Position numbers and translations under genes: made by a program
Part shown: piece after piece, positions 28,801 to 36,436 of the stretch
Numbering within the stretch: position 1 is the stretch's first letter
Layout: each line of letters opens with the position of its first letter
Notes under the pieces: model-generated
The model's input: the letters and a program-made list of their open reading frames with translations, nothing else
The model's database searches: none
Told to the model about the DNA's origin: nothing
Source: Psychrobacter fulvigenes
GTDB lineage: Bacteria; Pseudomonadota; Gammaproteobacteria; Pseudomonadales; Moraxellaceae
Direction of reading: 5' to 3'
Length of the DNA: 64,000 nt
Assembly: GCF_904846155.1 (NCBI RefSeq)
Contig: NZ_CAJGZP010000001.1
Span: 3,224,001-3,288,000, forward strand

Positions 28801-28891
28801 GCAAAATAGTAACGACTGGAAAGAAGCAAGAGAAAGAAGTAAAGAATTTAGTAGTTTCGATAGTTCTATACTATCTAAGTATGATAAATAA
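25877..28891 (+). CDS. HD phosphohydrolase - Hsp90-like ATPase fusion protein, function unknown
   Basis: I use the ATG at 25877 (1004 residues); a TTG at 25832 gives 15 more. The N-terminus is an HD-type metal phosphohydrolase with a full set of ligand candidates: His54 (NSSHSKQIL), His88-Asp89 (AYWHDIGM), His163-164 (RRHHQ), His204 (CLAHG) and Asp239 (LRLGDIFDI). Next comes a GHKL ATPase with an Hsp90-like pattern: N-box FRELIQNAVDATLLR (Glu379, Asn383, Asp386), DKGLGIS at 449-455 and GEFGIGMHSAFLL from 489. The last 500 residues are Lys/Asn-rich with no domain I recognise. Codons are markedly AT-rich compared with the flanking genes, suggesting transfer. Hydrolase plus chaperone-type ATPase in one chain, beside fic, hints at a stress or defence role, which is an inference. 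Confidence 0.8.
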   Translation: MSTQLIKHLENKAVEDSNTSILLAQWSFDEKLVSKSLENIAGYFPHFSSHNSSHSKQILINIERLLGKNLKLLSATDTWLILESAYWHDIGMLFDAKEAIAVTESDEFKEFVESLANDKSTDLNEFASNYSEKGWKIALSNYEHPQIGIEQYRQMIAEWFRRHHQANSQKIVRDPFNELGISSPRTELFPNRIYTYLGQICLAHGTSFQRVMTELPFRQTGLGTENCHPRFVACLLRLGDIFDIDDNRFCPVMAKQVYDTPSLSQAHFDKHKSIREFQLDNQTVSITAECNNESAYIETQLWFGWIKEELQDQMSQWKNIVPHRNFGLLPTVEKLTVEMTNTKKLINDKPMKFSIDEKNAIELLQGKNLYDDKTNIFRELIQNAVDATLLRAWIEHGEISETKTIQSHMHPFHETVQKTLSNYPIEVDLAKLSDCEDSQFSIWEFSVLDKGLGISLQDLQYMQQIAGSSRNIEKRRIIKTMPLWMRPSGEFGIGMHSAFLLMEGLPDIDKKIVLETKSKKDNKLYKIELTSPLTKQSGFCFIEELPDDMSKDYGTKLTVKVSLSKHRYHLSNFGFEVHDKFDRLKGSIADYVNAHYYIEKISNSIARQTPVLVKLHRRWSEFHNNDLENDFRIWDEKRNLYIKLETHSDGVALTDLQTDTYGLFRGQKVESMNVYFLPSSIDYYGFNAKEALQIDRNKWQRQFILKLIDEGYFRSLFKYIVDEKTDLIEDKFYDKKVISAYNRMLGFRSEKYKDNDSWRDLKFFNDKNTLFGRKVKDKNSFNKLISLEKVVIQFDKTHSIFNGKDKPKAKELLTTVNENNFFLRAFIQEWYALGGYHKVIEGHNKLKMKFNRSKNDEFDNTLLFYLEGLLHKSKRIFLAPEKLDSIDKLRPFKELICSSDIHKNYFGTDDKETTESLLIPFFSFKNNDLVVITLESLDMIIDAVWIEKKKQDKEVKKEYISKLYQDLAIILDETMQNSNDWKEARERSKEFSSFDSSILSKYDK

Positions 28892-29213
28892 ACTTGCATT
28901 TTATAAATGTTGTCTTCAACTGTGAAGTTCACCTAGCTTGTCATGTTTTATCTTGTTATAGGTGCGCCAAGCCGCACCATTATATATAAACTCATCTAAG
29001 CCACGATAAATATCAGCAAGAACACAATCTCACCGCTAGCCCTGATTGCAGCGGATATCCTGGCGGACTAGGCGAGTTGCGGGCGCTTGGTTTTGAGACG
29101 ATATCGAGGCAACAGGAACGGCTCAAACCGTAGCGCCCGCCTCGCCTAGACTGGCAGATAGTAGCAAAAAGCAGGATAAGCTCCTAAAAAACCATTCAAA
29201 AACTACCACCCAC
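28892..29213. other. Non-coding tail of the islet
   Basis: No gene is visible. The AT-rich islet DNA changes near 29000 into GC-richer sequence that contains the large inverted repeat described separately. This may mark the islet boundary. Confidence 0.4.
29068..29149. repeat. Large nested inverted repeat (82 bp)
   Basis: The outer arms are CTAGGCGAG-TTGC-GGGCGCT and AGCGCCC-GC-CTCGCCTAG. Inside them GGTTTTGAG and CTCAAACC pair again, leaving a loop of about 24 bases. Arms are GC-rich in an AT-rich neighbourhood and lack a T tract, so this is not a simple terminator. It could be a structured RNA or a repeat-type element; no other copy was noticed in the window. Confidence 0.65.
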
Positions 29214-29244
29214 AAAAAAGCCCAGTCACCACGACTGGGCTTTC
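29214..29244 (-). terminator. Terminator downstream of acnA
   Basis: AAAGCCCAGTC and GACTGGGCTTT form a perfect stem with a short loop; on the minus strand it lies 30 bases after the acnA stop, ending in a run of Ts. Confidence 0.88.
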
Positions 29245-29273
29245 TCTAATGCTAAACTAACGCTAATCAAGCA

Positions 29274-32081
29274 TTACGCTGCGTCTTTGCTATCCGCTGC
29301 CAGCTGACGCAGTACATAGTGCAATACACCGCCATGACGCACGTATTCGCGCTCTTTTGGCGTCTGCAGACCAACATTCACTTCAAACACTTCCTCTGAA
29401 CCATCAGCACGAGTAGCAGTCACTTTGGCAGTTTTGCTCTCGCCATTATCAAGCCCTGTAATGCTAATGACTTCTGAACCATCAAGCTTGTAAGTATCTG
29501 CGTTTTCACCATCTTTAAAGGTCAATGGCAACACGCCCATACCGACTAGGTTTGAACGGTGAATACGCTCGAACGAAGTTGTCAGTACTGCTTTTACGCC
29601 AAGCAAAATCGTACCTTTCGCTGCCCAGTCACGGCTAGAGCCAGAACCATACTCTGCACCGCCAAGTACTACTAGGGGACGCTTATCTTCTTTATACTTC
29701 ATTGCCGCATCATAGATGGCCATTTCTTCGCCGTCTTGTAGCGTGGCTTTGTCGTCTTTGAAGTAATACGTATAACCACCCTCTTTGCCATCCATCATAG
29801 TATTTTTGATACGGATGTTGGCAAAGGTACCGCGAGTCATGACCGCGTCATTACCACGGCGTGAGCCATAACTGTTAAAGTCGGCTTCCATTACACCGCG
29901 CTCTTGCAAGTACTTGCCAGCAGGCGATTCGGCATCGATGTTACCCGCCGGTGAGATGTGGTCAGTAGTGATTGAATCACCGAATAGACCTAGGATACGC
30001 GCGCCTTCGATATCTAGGATACCTTCTGGCTCCATGGTCATATCATCAAAGAACGGTGGGTTCTTGATATAAGTAGACTCTTCGCTCCACGGATACAACT
30101 GGCTATCTGCTGAGCTAATGGCATTCCACGCTTTACTACCGTCAAACACTTCGCCGTAGTTTTTGCGGAACATTTCAGCATCGATGTTATTGGCAATCAG
30201 CTCATTAATCTCAGCTGACGTTGGCCAGATGTCTTTTAAGAAGACATCATTACCTTCTAAATCTTGACCTAGTGGATGGGTCGTCAAGTCAATATCGACC
30301 GTCCCTGCTAGTGCATAAGCGACAACCAGTGGTGGTGAAGCTAAATAGCTGGCTTTCACATGTGAGTGAATACGACCTTCAAAGTTACGGTTACCTGATA
30401 GTACGGCTGCGGCAACCAAGTCATTGTCTTCGATAGCCTCTTCAATCGCATCTAATAGCGGACCTGAGTTACCGATACAAGTAGTACAACCATAACCAAC
30501 CAGATAGAAACCTACTTTTTCAAGTTCATCCATTAGCTGAGACTTTTCGAGATAATCAGTCACAACTTTTGAGCCTGGTGCAAGAGAGGTTTTGACCCAT
30601 GGCTTAGCTGTCAACCCTTTAGCCGCTGCTTTTTTAGCGACTAGGCCTGCACCAATCATAACGGCAGGGTTTGAAGTATTGGTACAAGAGGTAATCGCTG
30701 CGATCACAACAGAACCATCACGCAGTTTATACTCTTCATCTTCAATTTTGATAGTACATGAGGTGCTACCATCCGCGCAGAACGGATTCGGTTTGGCTGC
30801 TAGCTTTTCAGCTTGCTCTTGCTTACCGCCTTCTTCATCAAAACGCACTTTGGCATCTTCTTCGACTTTACGGCCTTTGGTCATCTCTTTTAGAGTATCG
30901 CCAAATTTTTCGTGCATATCAGATAGGTTGATACGCTGCTGCGGTAGGTTAGGACCAGCAAGCGCAGGTTGCACTGTACTGAGATCTAGATGCAAGTTGC
31001 TTGAGTAAGTCGCTGGCTGAGTATCGGCATCATGCCACATACCTTGTGCCTTGGCGTACTTCTCAACCAATTCGATCTGATTCTCATCACGACCTGATAG
31101 ACGTAGATAATCAATCGCCATTTGGTCAATGGGGAAAATACCACAAGTTGCGCCATATTCTGGTGACATATTGGCAATCGTCGCTCGATCCGCCAGTGGC
31201 ATTTGATGTAAGCCTTCGCCGTAAAATTCGACGAACTTACCAACCACGCCATGCTTACGCAACATCTCAACCACACGTAATACTAAGTCAGTTGCCGTGA
31301 CGCCTTCAGACAGCTCGCCCGTCATCTCAAAGCCGACGACTTGTGGAATGAGCATCGAAGAAGGTTGGCCTAGCATTGCTGCTTCGGCTTCAATACCGCC
31401 CACACCCCAACCAAGCACACCGATACCATTAATCATCGTGGTGTGACTATCAGTACCAAAAACAGTATCTGGATAAGCAGTCAGCTCGCCATCGACTTCT
31501 GCTGCCATGACGACGCGTGCTAAATACTCTAGGTTAACTTGATGCACGATACCAGTAGCGGGTGGTACGACCACGAAGTTTTCAAAGGCATGCTTGCCCC
31601 AATGCAAGAATTCATAACGCTCATTGTTGCGTTTAAATTCAATTTTTTCGTTCAAATCAAGCGAGTCTTCACGCCCGTACACATCGACCTGTACTGAATG
31701 GTCAACGACCAATTCACTTGGGATAAAGGGGTTGATTTGCTCAGCTTTACCGCCAAGCTTAACAACCGCATCACGCATCGCTGCCAAATCGACGACTGAT
31801 GGTACACCGGTAAAATCCTGCAATACCACGCGCGCTGGCATAAAGGCGATTTCTTTTGAAGCCTCTGCTGCTGCATCCCAGTTGGCAACCGCTTCGATAT
31901 GGTTTTTGCCAACAGACTGGCCGCCATCTTCGTTACGTAATAGGTTCTCTAATACGACCTTCATACAAAACGGTAGCGTATTGATGTTGTCATAAGTCTC
32001 AGCAAGTTTGGGCAGACTATAGTAGGCATGCTCCTTGCCGTCGACCGAAATGGTGTCTTTTACATTAAAAATATCACTCAT
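29274..32081 (-). CDS. acnA: Aconitate hydratase A
   Basis: AcnA interconverts citrate and isocitrate in the TCA cycle through a 4Fe-4S cluster. The three cluster cysteines are Cys466 (AAITSCTNTSNP) and Cys532 and Cys535 (GYGCTTCIGNSGPL). Other landmarks are FGTDSHTTMINGIGVLGWGVGG, GNRNFEGRIHSHVKASYLAS and the C-terminal swivel domain with YGSGSSRDWAAKG. At 935 residues it is about 40 longer than E. coli AcnA, mainly through an acidic/Lys-rich insert around residues 395-440 that contains its own extra Cys pair. The gene is monocistronic, with palindromes upstream and a terminator downstream. Confidence 0.96.
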   Translation of the reverse strand: MSDIFNVKDTISVDGKEHAYYSLPKLAETYDNINTLPFCMKVVLENLLRNEDGGQSVGKNHIEAVANWDAAAEASKEIAFMPARVVLQDFTGVPSVVDLAAMRDAVVKLGGKAEQINPFIPSELVVDHSVQVDVYGREDSLDLNEKIEFKRNNERYEFLHWGKHAFENFVVVPPATGIVHQVNLEYLARVVMAAEVDGELTAYPDTVFGTDSHTTMINGIGVLGWGVGGIEAEAAMLGQPSSMLIPQVVGFEMTGELSEGVTATDLVLRVVEMLRKHGVVGKFVEFYGEGLHQMPLADRATIANMSPEYGATCGIFPIDQMAIDYLRLSGRDENQIELVEKYAKAQGMWHDADTQPATYSSNLHLDLSTVQPALAGPNLPQQRINLSDMHEKFGDTLKEMTKGRKVEEDAKVRFDEEGGKQEQAEKLAAKPNPFCADGSTSCTIKIEDEEYKLRDGSVVIAAITSCTNTSNPAVMIGAGLVAKKAAAKGLTAKPWVKTSLAPGSKVVTDYLEKSQLMDELEKVGFYLVGYGCTTCIGNSGPLLDAIEEAIEDNDLVAAAVLSGNRNFEGRIHSHVKASYLASPPLVVAYALAGTVDIDLTTHPLGQDLEGNDVFLKDIWPTSAEINELIANNIDAEMFRKNYGEVFDGSKAWNAISSADSQLYPWSEESTYIKNPPFFDDMTMEPEGILDIEGARILGLFGDSITTDHISPAGNIDAESPAGKYLQERGVMEADFNSYGSRRGNDAVMTRGTFANIRIKNTMMDGKEGGYTYYFKDDKATLQDGEEMAIYDAAMKYKEDKRPLVVLGGAEYGSGSSRDWAAKGTILLGVKAVLTTSFERIHRSNLVGMGVLPLTFKDGENADTYKLDGSEVISITGLDNGESKTAKVTATRADGSEEVFEVNVGLQTPKEREYVRHGGVLHYVLRQLAADSKDAA

Positions 32082-32344
32082 GGGTGGCTTCCTTATCTAT
32101 TGTTATATGGATTTATGGTTTTATTATTGCTTAAAACCGTTATAAAATTTTATGATAGGTGGCTAGTTGGACTAAAAATAACTGAAATAAAAAATGGTTG
32201 AATAAGCAATTTAATGAACTCAACCACTTTTGATTGAATAGTATATGTTTGGTATATAGCGGCTATTTATTTTTAATAGCACTTTCTTACTACTGCGCTA
32301 TATACCTGCTTTATATCTTTTATATCTGTGCCGATGTTCAATAA

Positions 32345-32441
32345 GTTCTAGTAGAACCATAAGCATATCCCTGCTTATGAACATTAGCACCTACTACCAT
32401 AACAAATTACCCTACACTTGTTAACACTAACTGGTTAACAA
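32345..32441. promoter_or_regulatory. Three adjacent palindromes upstream of acnA
   Basis: Within 97 bp lie GTTCTA-g-TAGAAC (32345-32357), CATAAGC-GCTTATG (32358-32379) and TTGTTAAC-GTTAACAA (32418-32441). They lie 264-360 bases before the acnA start and 51 bases or more after the end of the DUF3025 gene. They may be operators or part of a weak terminator; none has a clear T tract. The rest of the 410-bp gap shows nothing else. Confidence 0.5.
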
Positions 32442-32491
32442 ATCGTGGCACAATCGTAACCGAAACATATATTTAGAGGTGTATGAAGCAA

Positions 32492-33499
32492 CTACGCCTG
32501 CCGACGGCGGCCACTCCTAAAAACATAACTGTCGTCATAAAACTCAGGATTGGCATTGGCTGCCCAAAAGTGCGGCACGCCCAATATAGGTAATGGCGCA
32601 AGTTTGCGCGGTGTCACCTCATCCTGTGACAATAGCTCATCCATGTGCGCGGCCACTCTATCATCTAAATATATCATGCGCTCAGACAATGATAAGGCAA
32701 AGAAATCTTGCGAGACGTTGATAACGATACTGTGCGCGCACAGAGGCTTGCGCGGTTGTATGAGTTGCTCTAGCAATGCATGACCAAAAATATAGACCGC
32801 AGCCTGAGACTGCTTACTAACTTGTGTTGGATTGTCCCACTTATCACGTGGCACAACCAAGCTTGCCTGCCAATCAAAATCAATTAACGCCTCACCAATG
32901 CTAGGATCTGCGGTCACTAATATCGCACCGTTTTCGTCAAATACCGTAATAGTGTCGCGTACTCTGCCACGCGTCTCTCCTACGCCCTGTCTTGCAATCT
33001 CGAGCATATGATAGTAATTGAGCAAGGCTTTGGTCTTGGGAAACGTCAACCAGATGCTACCGTTAAATAAGTCGTGCAAGTTATCACGCGTCGGAATGTT
33101 GCCAGTCGTAGCGATAAAACCCTCATAAGCCTCACCCTCTGGCAACGCATTTTGCGAGACAAAGGTAAGCGTATGCGCTCGATTATCATGTGCAGGTTTG
33201 GTGCTCGGCAATGTGTCTTGCAGAGCTGCGCTTTGCTGCTTTAACGCGGTATTTAAAGTATCAGCAATGATGTCAGCTTGTTTGTGGTCATTCGCTGAAG
33301 TGTCTACTCGCTGATTCAAAGCACTCAGTTGCTTTATAATTTCACTCAAATAGTTTAGCTGACTTAAATGACATAGCCACGGTGCTTGCCAATCGATATC
33401 AGCAAAGCTTGAGTCCAGAGCATCTGTTATAGAAGTGGGCATAGTGGGCGTGGCTGAATGTGACGGTTGGCTGTCTTTGAATACGGAAATAGACGTCAT
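32492..33499 (-). CDS. DUF3025-family protein
   Basis: The frame is open from 33616, but the first 39 codons look non-coding, so I start at the ATG at 33499 (MTSISVFKDSQ; 335 residues). The conserved parts are NGSIWLTFPKTKALLNYYHM, the DENGAILVTAD strand and the C-terminal PILGVPHFWAANANPEFYDD followed by VFRSGRRR, which matches DUF3025 proteins. The family is cytoplasmic and has no established function. It reads towards acnA. A palindromic repeat (copy C) lies upstream, between this gene and the divergent YdjM-type gene. Confidence 0.8.
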   Translation of the reverse strand: MTSISVFKDSQPSHSATPTMPTSITDALDSSFADIDWQAPWLCHLSQLNYLSEIIKQLSALNQRVDTSANDHKQADIIADTLNTALKQQSAALQDTLPSTKPAHDNRAHTLTFVSQNALPEGEAYEGFIATTGNIPTRDNLHDLFNGSIWLTFPKTKALLNYYHMLEIARQGVGETRGRVRDTITVFDENGAILVTADPSIGEALIDFDWQASLVVPRDKWDNPTQVSKQSQAAVYIFGHALLEQLIQPRKPLCAHSIVINVSQDFFALSLSERMIYLDDRVAAHMDELLSQDEVTPRKLAPLPILGVPHFWAANANPEFYDDSYVFRSGRRRQA

Positions 33500-33602
33500 A
33501 TAAAGGCTCTCTATTGTGCGGATAGTGATGAGTATGAAAGATAGCATCATGGTATCATAGGCCGCTTTTTTACTGCTTATAAGCGGCAGTGTGCGCTGAT
33601 GA

Positions 33603-33739
33603 TATAGTTGATACACTTTAAAAATGACATAGCGCTACTGGTATAAATTTTACTTGCGTGCTGCGTCCCCAGAGGCTGCGCAAAATTCATCCCAGTAGCA
33701 CGTTTAGACTTATAACAATTTTATTTTAAATTGACTATA
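33603..33739 (-). repeat. MITE-like palindromic repeat, copy C (137 bp), core inverted
   Basis: The arms match copy D (56679-56815) in reverse complement, but the 66-bp core (33634-33699), bounded by GCTACTGGTATAAATTTT-type inverted repeats, lies in the same orientation as in D. So the core is flipped relative to the arms in this copy. It lies between the divergent DUF3025 and YdjM-type genes. Confidence 0.82.
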
Positions 33740-33756
33740 TTTTATGATGAGTTTTT

Positions 33757-34473
33757 ATGGCAAATTTTAACACCCACTTAAACGGTGCATTCATCGTAAG
33801 TGGTACGCTTGGCTTGACGGTTTATAAAGCGGGTTTCATCGATGACGCAGGATTTTTGATGTGCGTGGCGCTTGGCACCATAGGCGGTCTATTACCTGAT
33901 CTTGACTCAGACAACTCTACGCCCATCAAAATTGGCTTCAATGTGGCCTCTTTTGTTTTTGCCTTTGCACTGGTGATGCATTGGCGCAGTGAGCTGAGTT
34001 TATTGGCTTTGATAGCGCTCTGGCTAGCAGGCTACGGTTTTATGCGTTATGTGGTTTTTTATATTTTTACCAATATGACTGTGCATCGCGGTGTCATCCA
34101 CTCTGTGCCTTATATGGCGATACTGGGGCTAGGTCTCACCTGCTTAAGCTATTATGGTTTAGAGTATTCGCTCACTACCAGTTGGTTTTATGGGCTGTTT
34201 TTATTTGGCGGTGCGATGGTACACTTAGCATTGGATGAGCTATATAGCGTTAACTTGTCAGGCATGAGAATGAAGCGCTCATCGGGCACGGCAATGAAGT
34301 TTTATAAGCACAAAGACCGTTGGTGGTATCTGCTACTCTATGTGATACTTGTATTATTGGTTTATTTTGCACCGCCCTTTGAGCCGTTTTGGCAACAGCT
34401 AAGTAACCCTGCCCCATGGGCAAAGCTAAAACTTGGCCTATGGCCAGAAATGATAAAAAACATGCTGTATTGA
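33757..34473 (+). CDS. YdjM-type metal-dependent hydrolase, inner membrane
   Basis: This 238-residue protein has about five membrane segments and the YdjM/LexA-binding family motifs: THLNGAFIVSGTL near the start, GGLLPDLDSDNSTPI, the HxxxxH-type VHRGVIHSVPYM and HLALDELYSVN. The conserved His and Asp residues suggest a membrane-embedded metal site. The family's activity is not well defined. The gene starts 18 bp after palindromic repeat C, which may therefore contribute to its promoter. A YchJ-type gene follows on the same strand 45 bp later. Confidence 0.85.
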   Translation: MANFNTHLNGAFIVSGTLGLTVYKAGFIDDAGFLMCVALGTIGGLLPDLDSDNSTPIKIGFNVASFVFAFALVMHWRSELSLLALIALWLAGYGFMRYVVFYIFTNMTVHRGVIHSVPYMAILGLGLTCLSYYGLEYSLTTSWFYGLFLFGGAMVHLALDELYSVNLSGMRMKRSSGTAMKFYKHKDRWWYLLLYVILVLLVYFAPPFEPFWQQLSNPAPWAKLKLGLWPEMIKNMLY

Positions 34474-34518
34474 AATTTATAAAGCCGCTAAAAATATAAA
34501 TGATAATGCGAGTAAATA

Positions 34519-35100
34519 ATGTCAATTCCTGTACAAATCTGCCCGTGCCAAATCAATCCATCACCAGACTTTACAAGCTCAGCGCTGGCTTATAAAGACT
34601 GCTGCCAGCCCTACCATGATGGTCTACTGAATAAAGAAGCTGATAAAGCTGACTGTAAACATGAATATTCTGCTGAGCGTCTGATGCGCACGCGCTACAG
34701 TGCGTTTGTCTTGGTCATTCCAGAATATATCGTCAAGACTACCCTGCCCGCACAGCAAAGCTTGCTCGATATCAAGGCGATTGAAGCGTGGGCAAAAGAG
34801 ACGGATTGGGCAGGACTCCAAATCGTAGCGCACACGCCAAAGCTGGGTAAGCGTCATGCGCAGGTTGAATTTAAGGCTTATTTTAATAGCCCTGATAGTA
34901 CAGCTGACAACTTGCAAGCGCACCATGAGCTATCGGCTTTTGTAAAAGTAGCGGATAAGACTACTGACAAGAAAAGTGAGCATTATGAGAATTGGTACTT
35001 TCTTGACCCGACGGTAGCGATGAACGTGACGCAGAAACAGCCCTGTATTTGTGGTTCAGGTGAGAAGTTTAAACGCTGTTGTGGGGTTTATTTACCATAA
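34519..35100 (+). CDS. YchJ-family protein with two SEC-C-type zinc motifs
   Basis: This 193-residue protein has an N-terminal Cys cluster (QICPCQ ... YKDCCQPYHDG), a central YchJ domain (LMRTRYSAFVLVIPEYIVKT, WAGLQIV, EFKAYF) and a C-terminal SEC-C motif CICGSGEKFKRCCG. SEC-C motifs bind zinc and often dock proteins to partners such as SecB. The central domain is related to NTF2-like folds; no activity is established. Length is somewhat above the E. coli YchJ (152 residues) owing to a low-complexity insert around 128-145. Confidence 0.9.
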   Translation: MSIPVQICPCQINPSPDFTSSALAYKDCCQPYHDGLLNKEADKADCKHEYSAERLMRTRYSAFVLVIPEYIVKTTLPAQQSLLDIKAIEAWAKETDWAGLQIVAHTPKLGKRHAQVEFKAYFNSPDSTADNLQAHHELSAFVKVADKTTDKKSEHYENWYFLDPTVAMNVTQKQPCICGSGEKFKRCCGVYLP

Positions 35101-35104
35101 CCCA

Positions 35105-36001
35105 TTAAACACTCGCCCCAACTGCTCTCGCTATCGCAATCCCTTCATCGATGGTTAAGAACTTACGCTGGCTTGGACTGTCTTTATAGAGTATTTCACC
35201 GTCTTGAAAGATTAAGCATTCATTGACAGCCAACTGTTGCCACTCCTCGTTTTCAGTCAAAGGTACGGTGACCAAAATCGTCACCTTATCAGTGTCTGTC
35301 GTCACATCACCAAAGTTAATCACTAAATCATCATCCGCCAGTTTTGCTTCACCAAATGGTGCTTGGCGTGTGAGATAAAACAACAAACTACCAGCATAGG
35401 CCAGCTGCCAACGACCATTCGATATTAGGCAATTAAATAACCCATTAGCAGATAAATAACGACATTGGGTGGTCAGAAAGTTAAACAACGTTTGATCGTC
35501 AGGGCGTGATTTAAAAGTGCTTTTCAGCCGATTTACTAAATAGCAAAACGCCATTTCAGAGTCGGTATTACCGACTGGCTGACAATGTGAGGCATTACCA
35601 TTATCTTGCAGGCGCTGACAGCGTTTAATAAACTCGCTATTCATCTGGCCGTTATGCGCAAATACCCACTGCTCGCCCCACACTTCACGGACGAAAGGAT
35701 GGGTATTGGCCAAGCAGTTTTGCCCTTGTGTGGCTTTGCGAATGTGAGCAATGACGTTCATCGCTTTGATCGGATAGCTGTTGACCAAATCAGCGACTGG
35801 CGATAAATGGCTCGGGTGGTTGTCATGAAATAAGCGCAATCCCGTTGAGGCATGTGCCGACTCGCATTCGCTGCGCTCAAAAAACGCAATGCCAAAGCCA
35901 TCTTCATGGCTATCGGTCAGACCACCACGCTTGCGAAAGCCTGCAAAGCTAAAACCAATATCAGTTGGGACATTACAGTTCATTCCTAAAAGTTGACACA
36001 T
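35105..36001 (-). CDS. Class II glutamine amidotransferase (YafJ-like)
   Basis: This 298-residue protein starts MCQLLGMNCNVPTDI, where Cys2 becomes the N-terminal nucleophile after Met removal. Further class II markers are HEDGFGIAFFE, VIAHIRKATQG (Arg-binding loop), FAHNGQMN and GNTDSEMAF. It matches YafJ-type predicted amidotransferases, which lack the synthase domain and whose acceptor is unknown. It converges on the YchJ gene with a 4-base gap. Confidence 0.88.
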   Translation of the reverse strand: MCQLLGMNCNVPTDIGFSFAGFRKRGGLTDSHEDGFGIAFFERSECESAHASTGLRLFHDNHPSHLSPVADLVNSYPIKAMNVIAHIRKATQGQNCLANTHPFVREVWGEQWVFAHNGQMNSEFIKRCQRLQDNGNASHCQPVGNTDSEMAFCYLVNRLKSTFKSRPDDQTLFNFLTTQCRYLSANGLFNCLISNGRWQLAYAGSLLFYLTRQAPFGEAKLADDDLVINFGDVTTDTDKVTILVTVPLTENEEWQQLAVNECLIFQDGEILYKDSPSQRKFLTIDEGIAIARAVGASV

Positions 36002-36074
36002 TTACGCTTTTCCGCCTTTATCACTTTGATTGTTTTAGCTATCTCGATTGTCACTACTGTTACTATTAATGACT

Positions 36075-36383
36075 TTAACTGTCTTGCGTACCACGATTGA
36101 TCTGCGCATCCGCTGTATTAATACCCAGATCTGCATCGCTCATATTATCTAGCAGCGTTTCTGCCGTAGTATCCGTATCGATATTATCTAAGATCCGCTG
36201 TGCTTGCGCCAAATCCTCATCTTGCACCCAAAGTACGATGCCAGAGTTCATACCTGGGATGGCACTTAATGCTTGCAGGGAGACGGTGATGCCATTATTA
36301 CGCAGCAGATTGGCGTGCAGCTCACCTTGGATATTGGTGTCATAGCGTGCCAGTTTGTGCCAGTTGTCGACTTGATTGGTCAT
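36075..36383 (-). CDS. DUF2007-type putative signal-transducing protein
   Basis: This small 102-residue protein has the DUF2007 pattern: LARYDTNIQGELHANLLRNN, then an alternative strand (GITVSLQA), a loop and VLWVQDEDLAQAQRILDNID. The fold is related to a PII-like small domain that may bind peptides or nucleotides; no function is proved. The C-terminal 30 residues are acidic and probably disordered. It sits between thrB and the amidotransferase gene, all on the minus strand. Confidence 0.8.
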   Translation of the reverse strand: MTNQVDNWHKLARYDTNIQGELHANLLRNNGITVSLQALSAIPGMNSGIVLWVQDEDLAQAQRILDNIDTDTTAETLLDNMSDADLGINTADAQINRGTQDS

Positions 36384-36436
36384 GAGATCACCTTTGAGGT
36401 TTTGGTACAGTTTTGATGCAGGAGTAACGAAATAAC

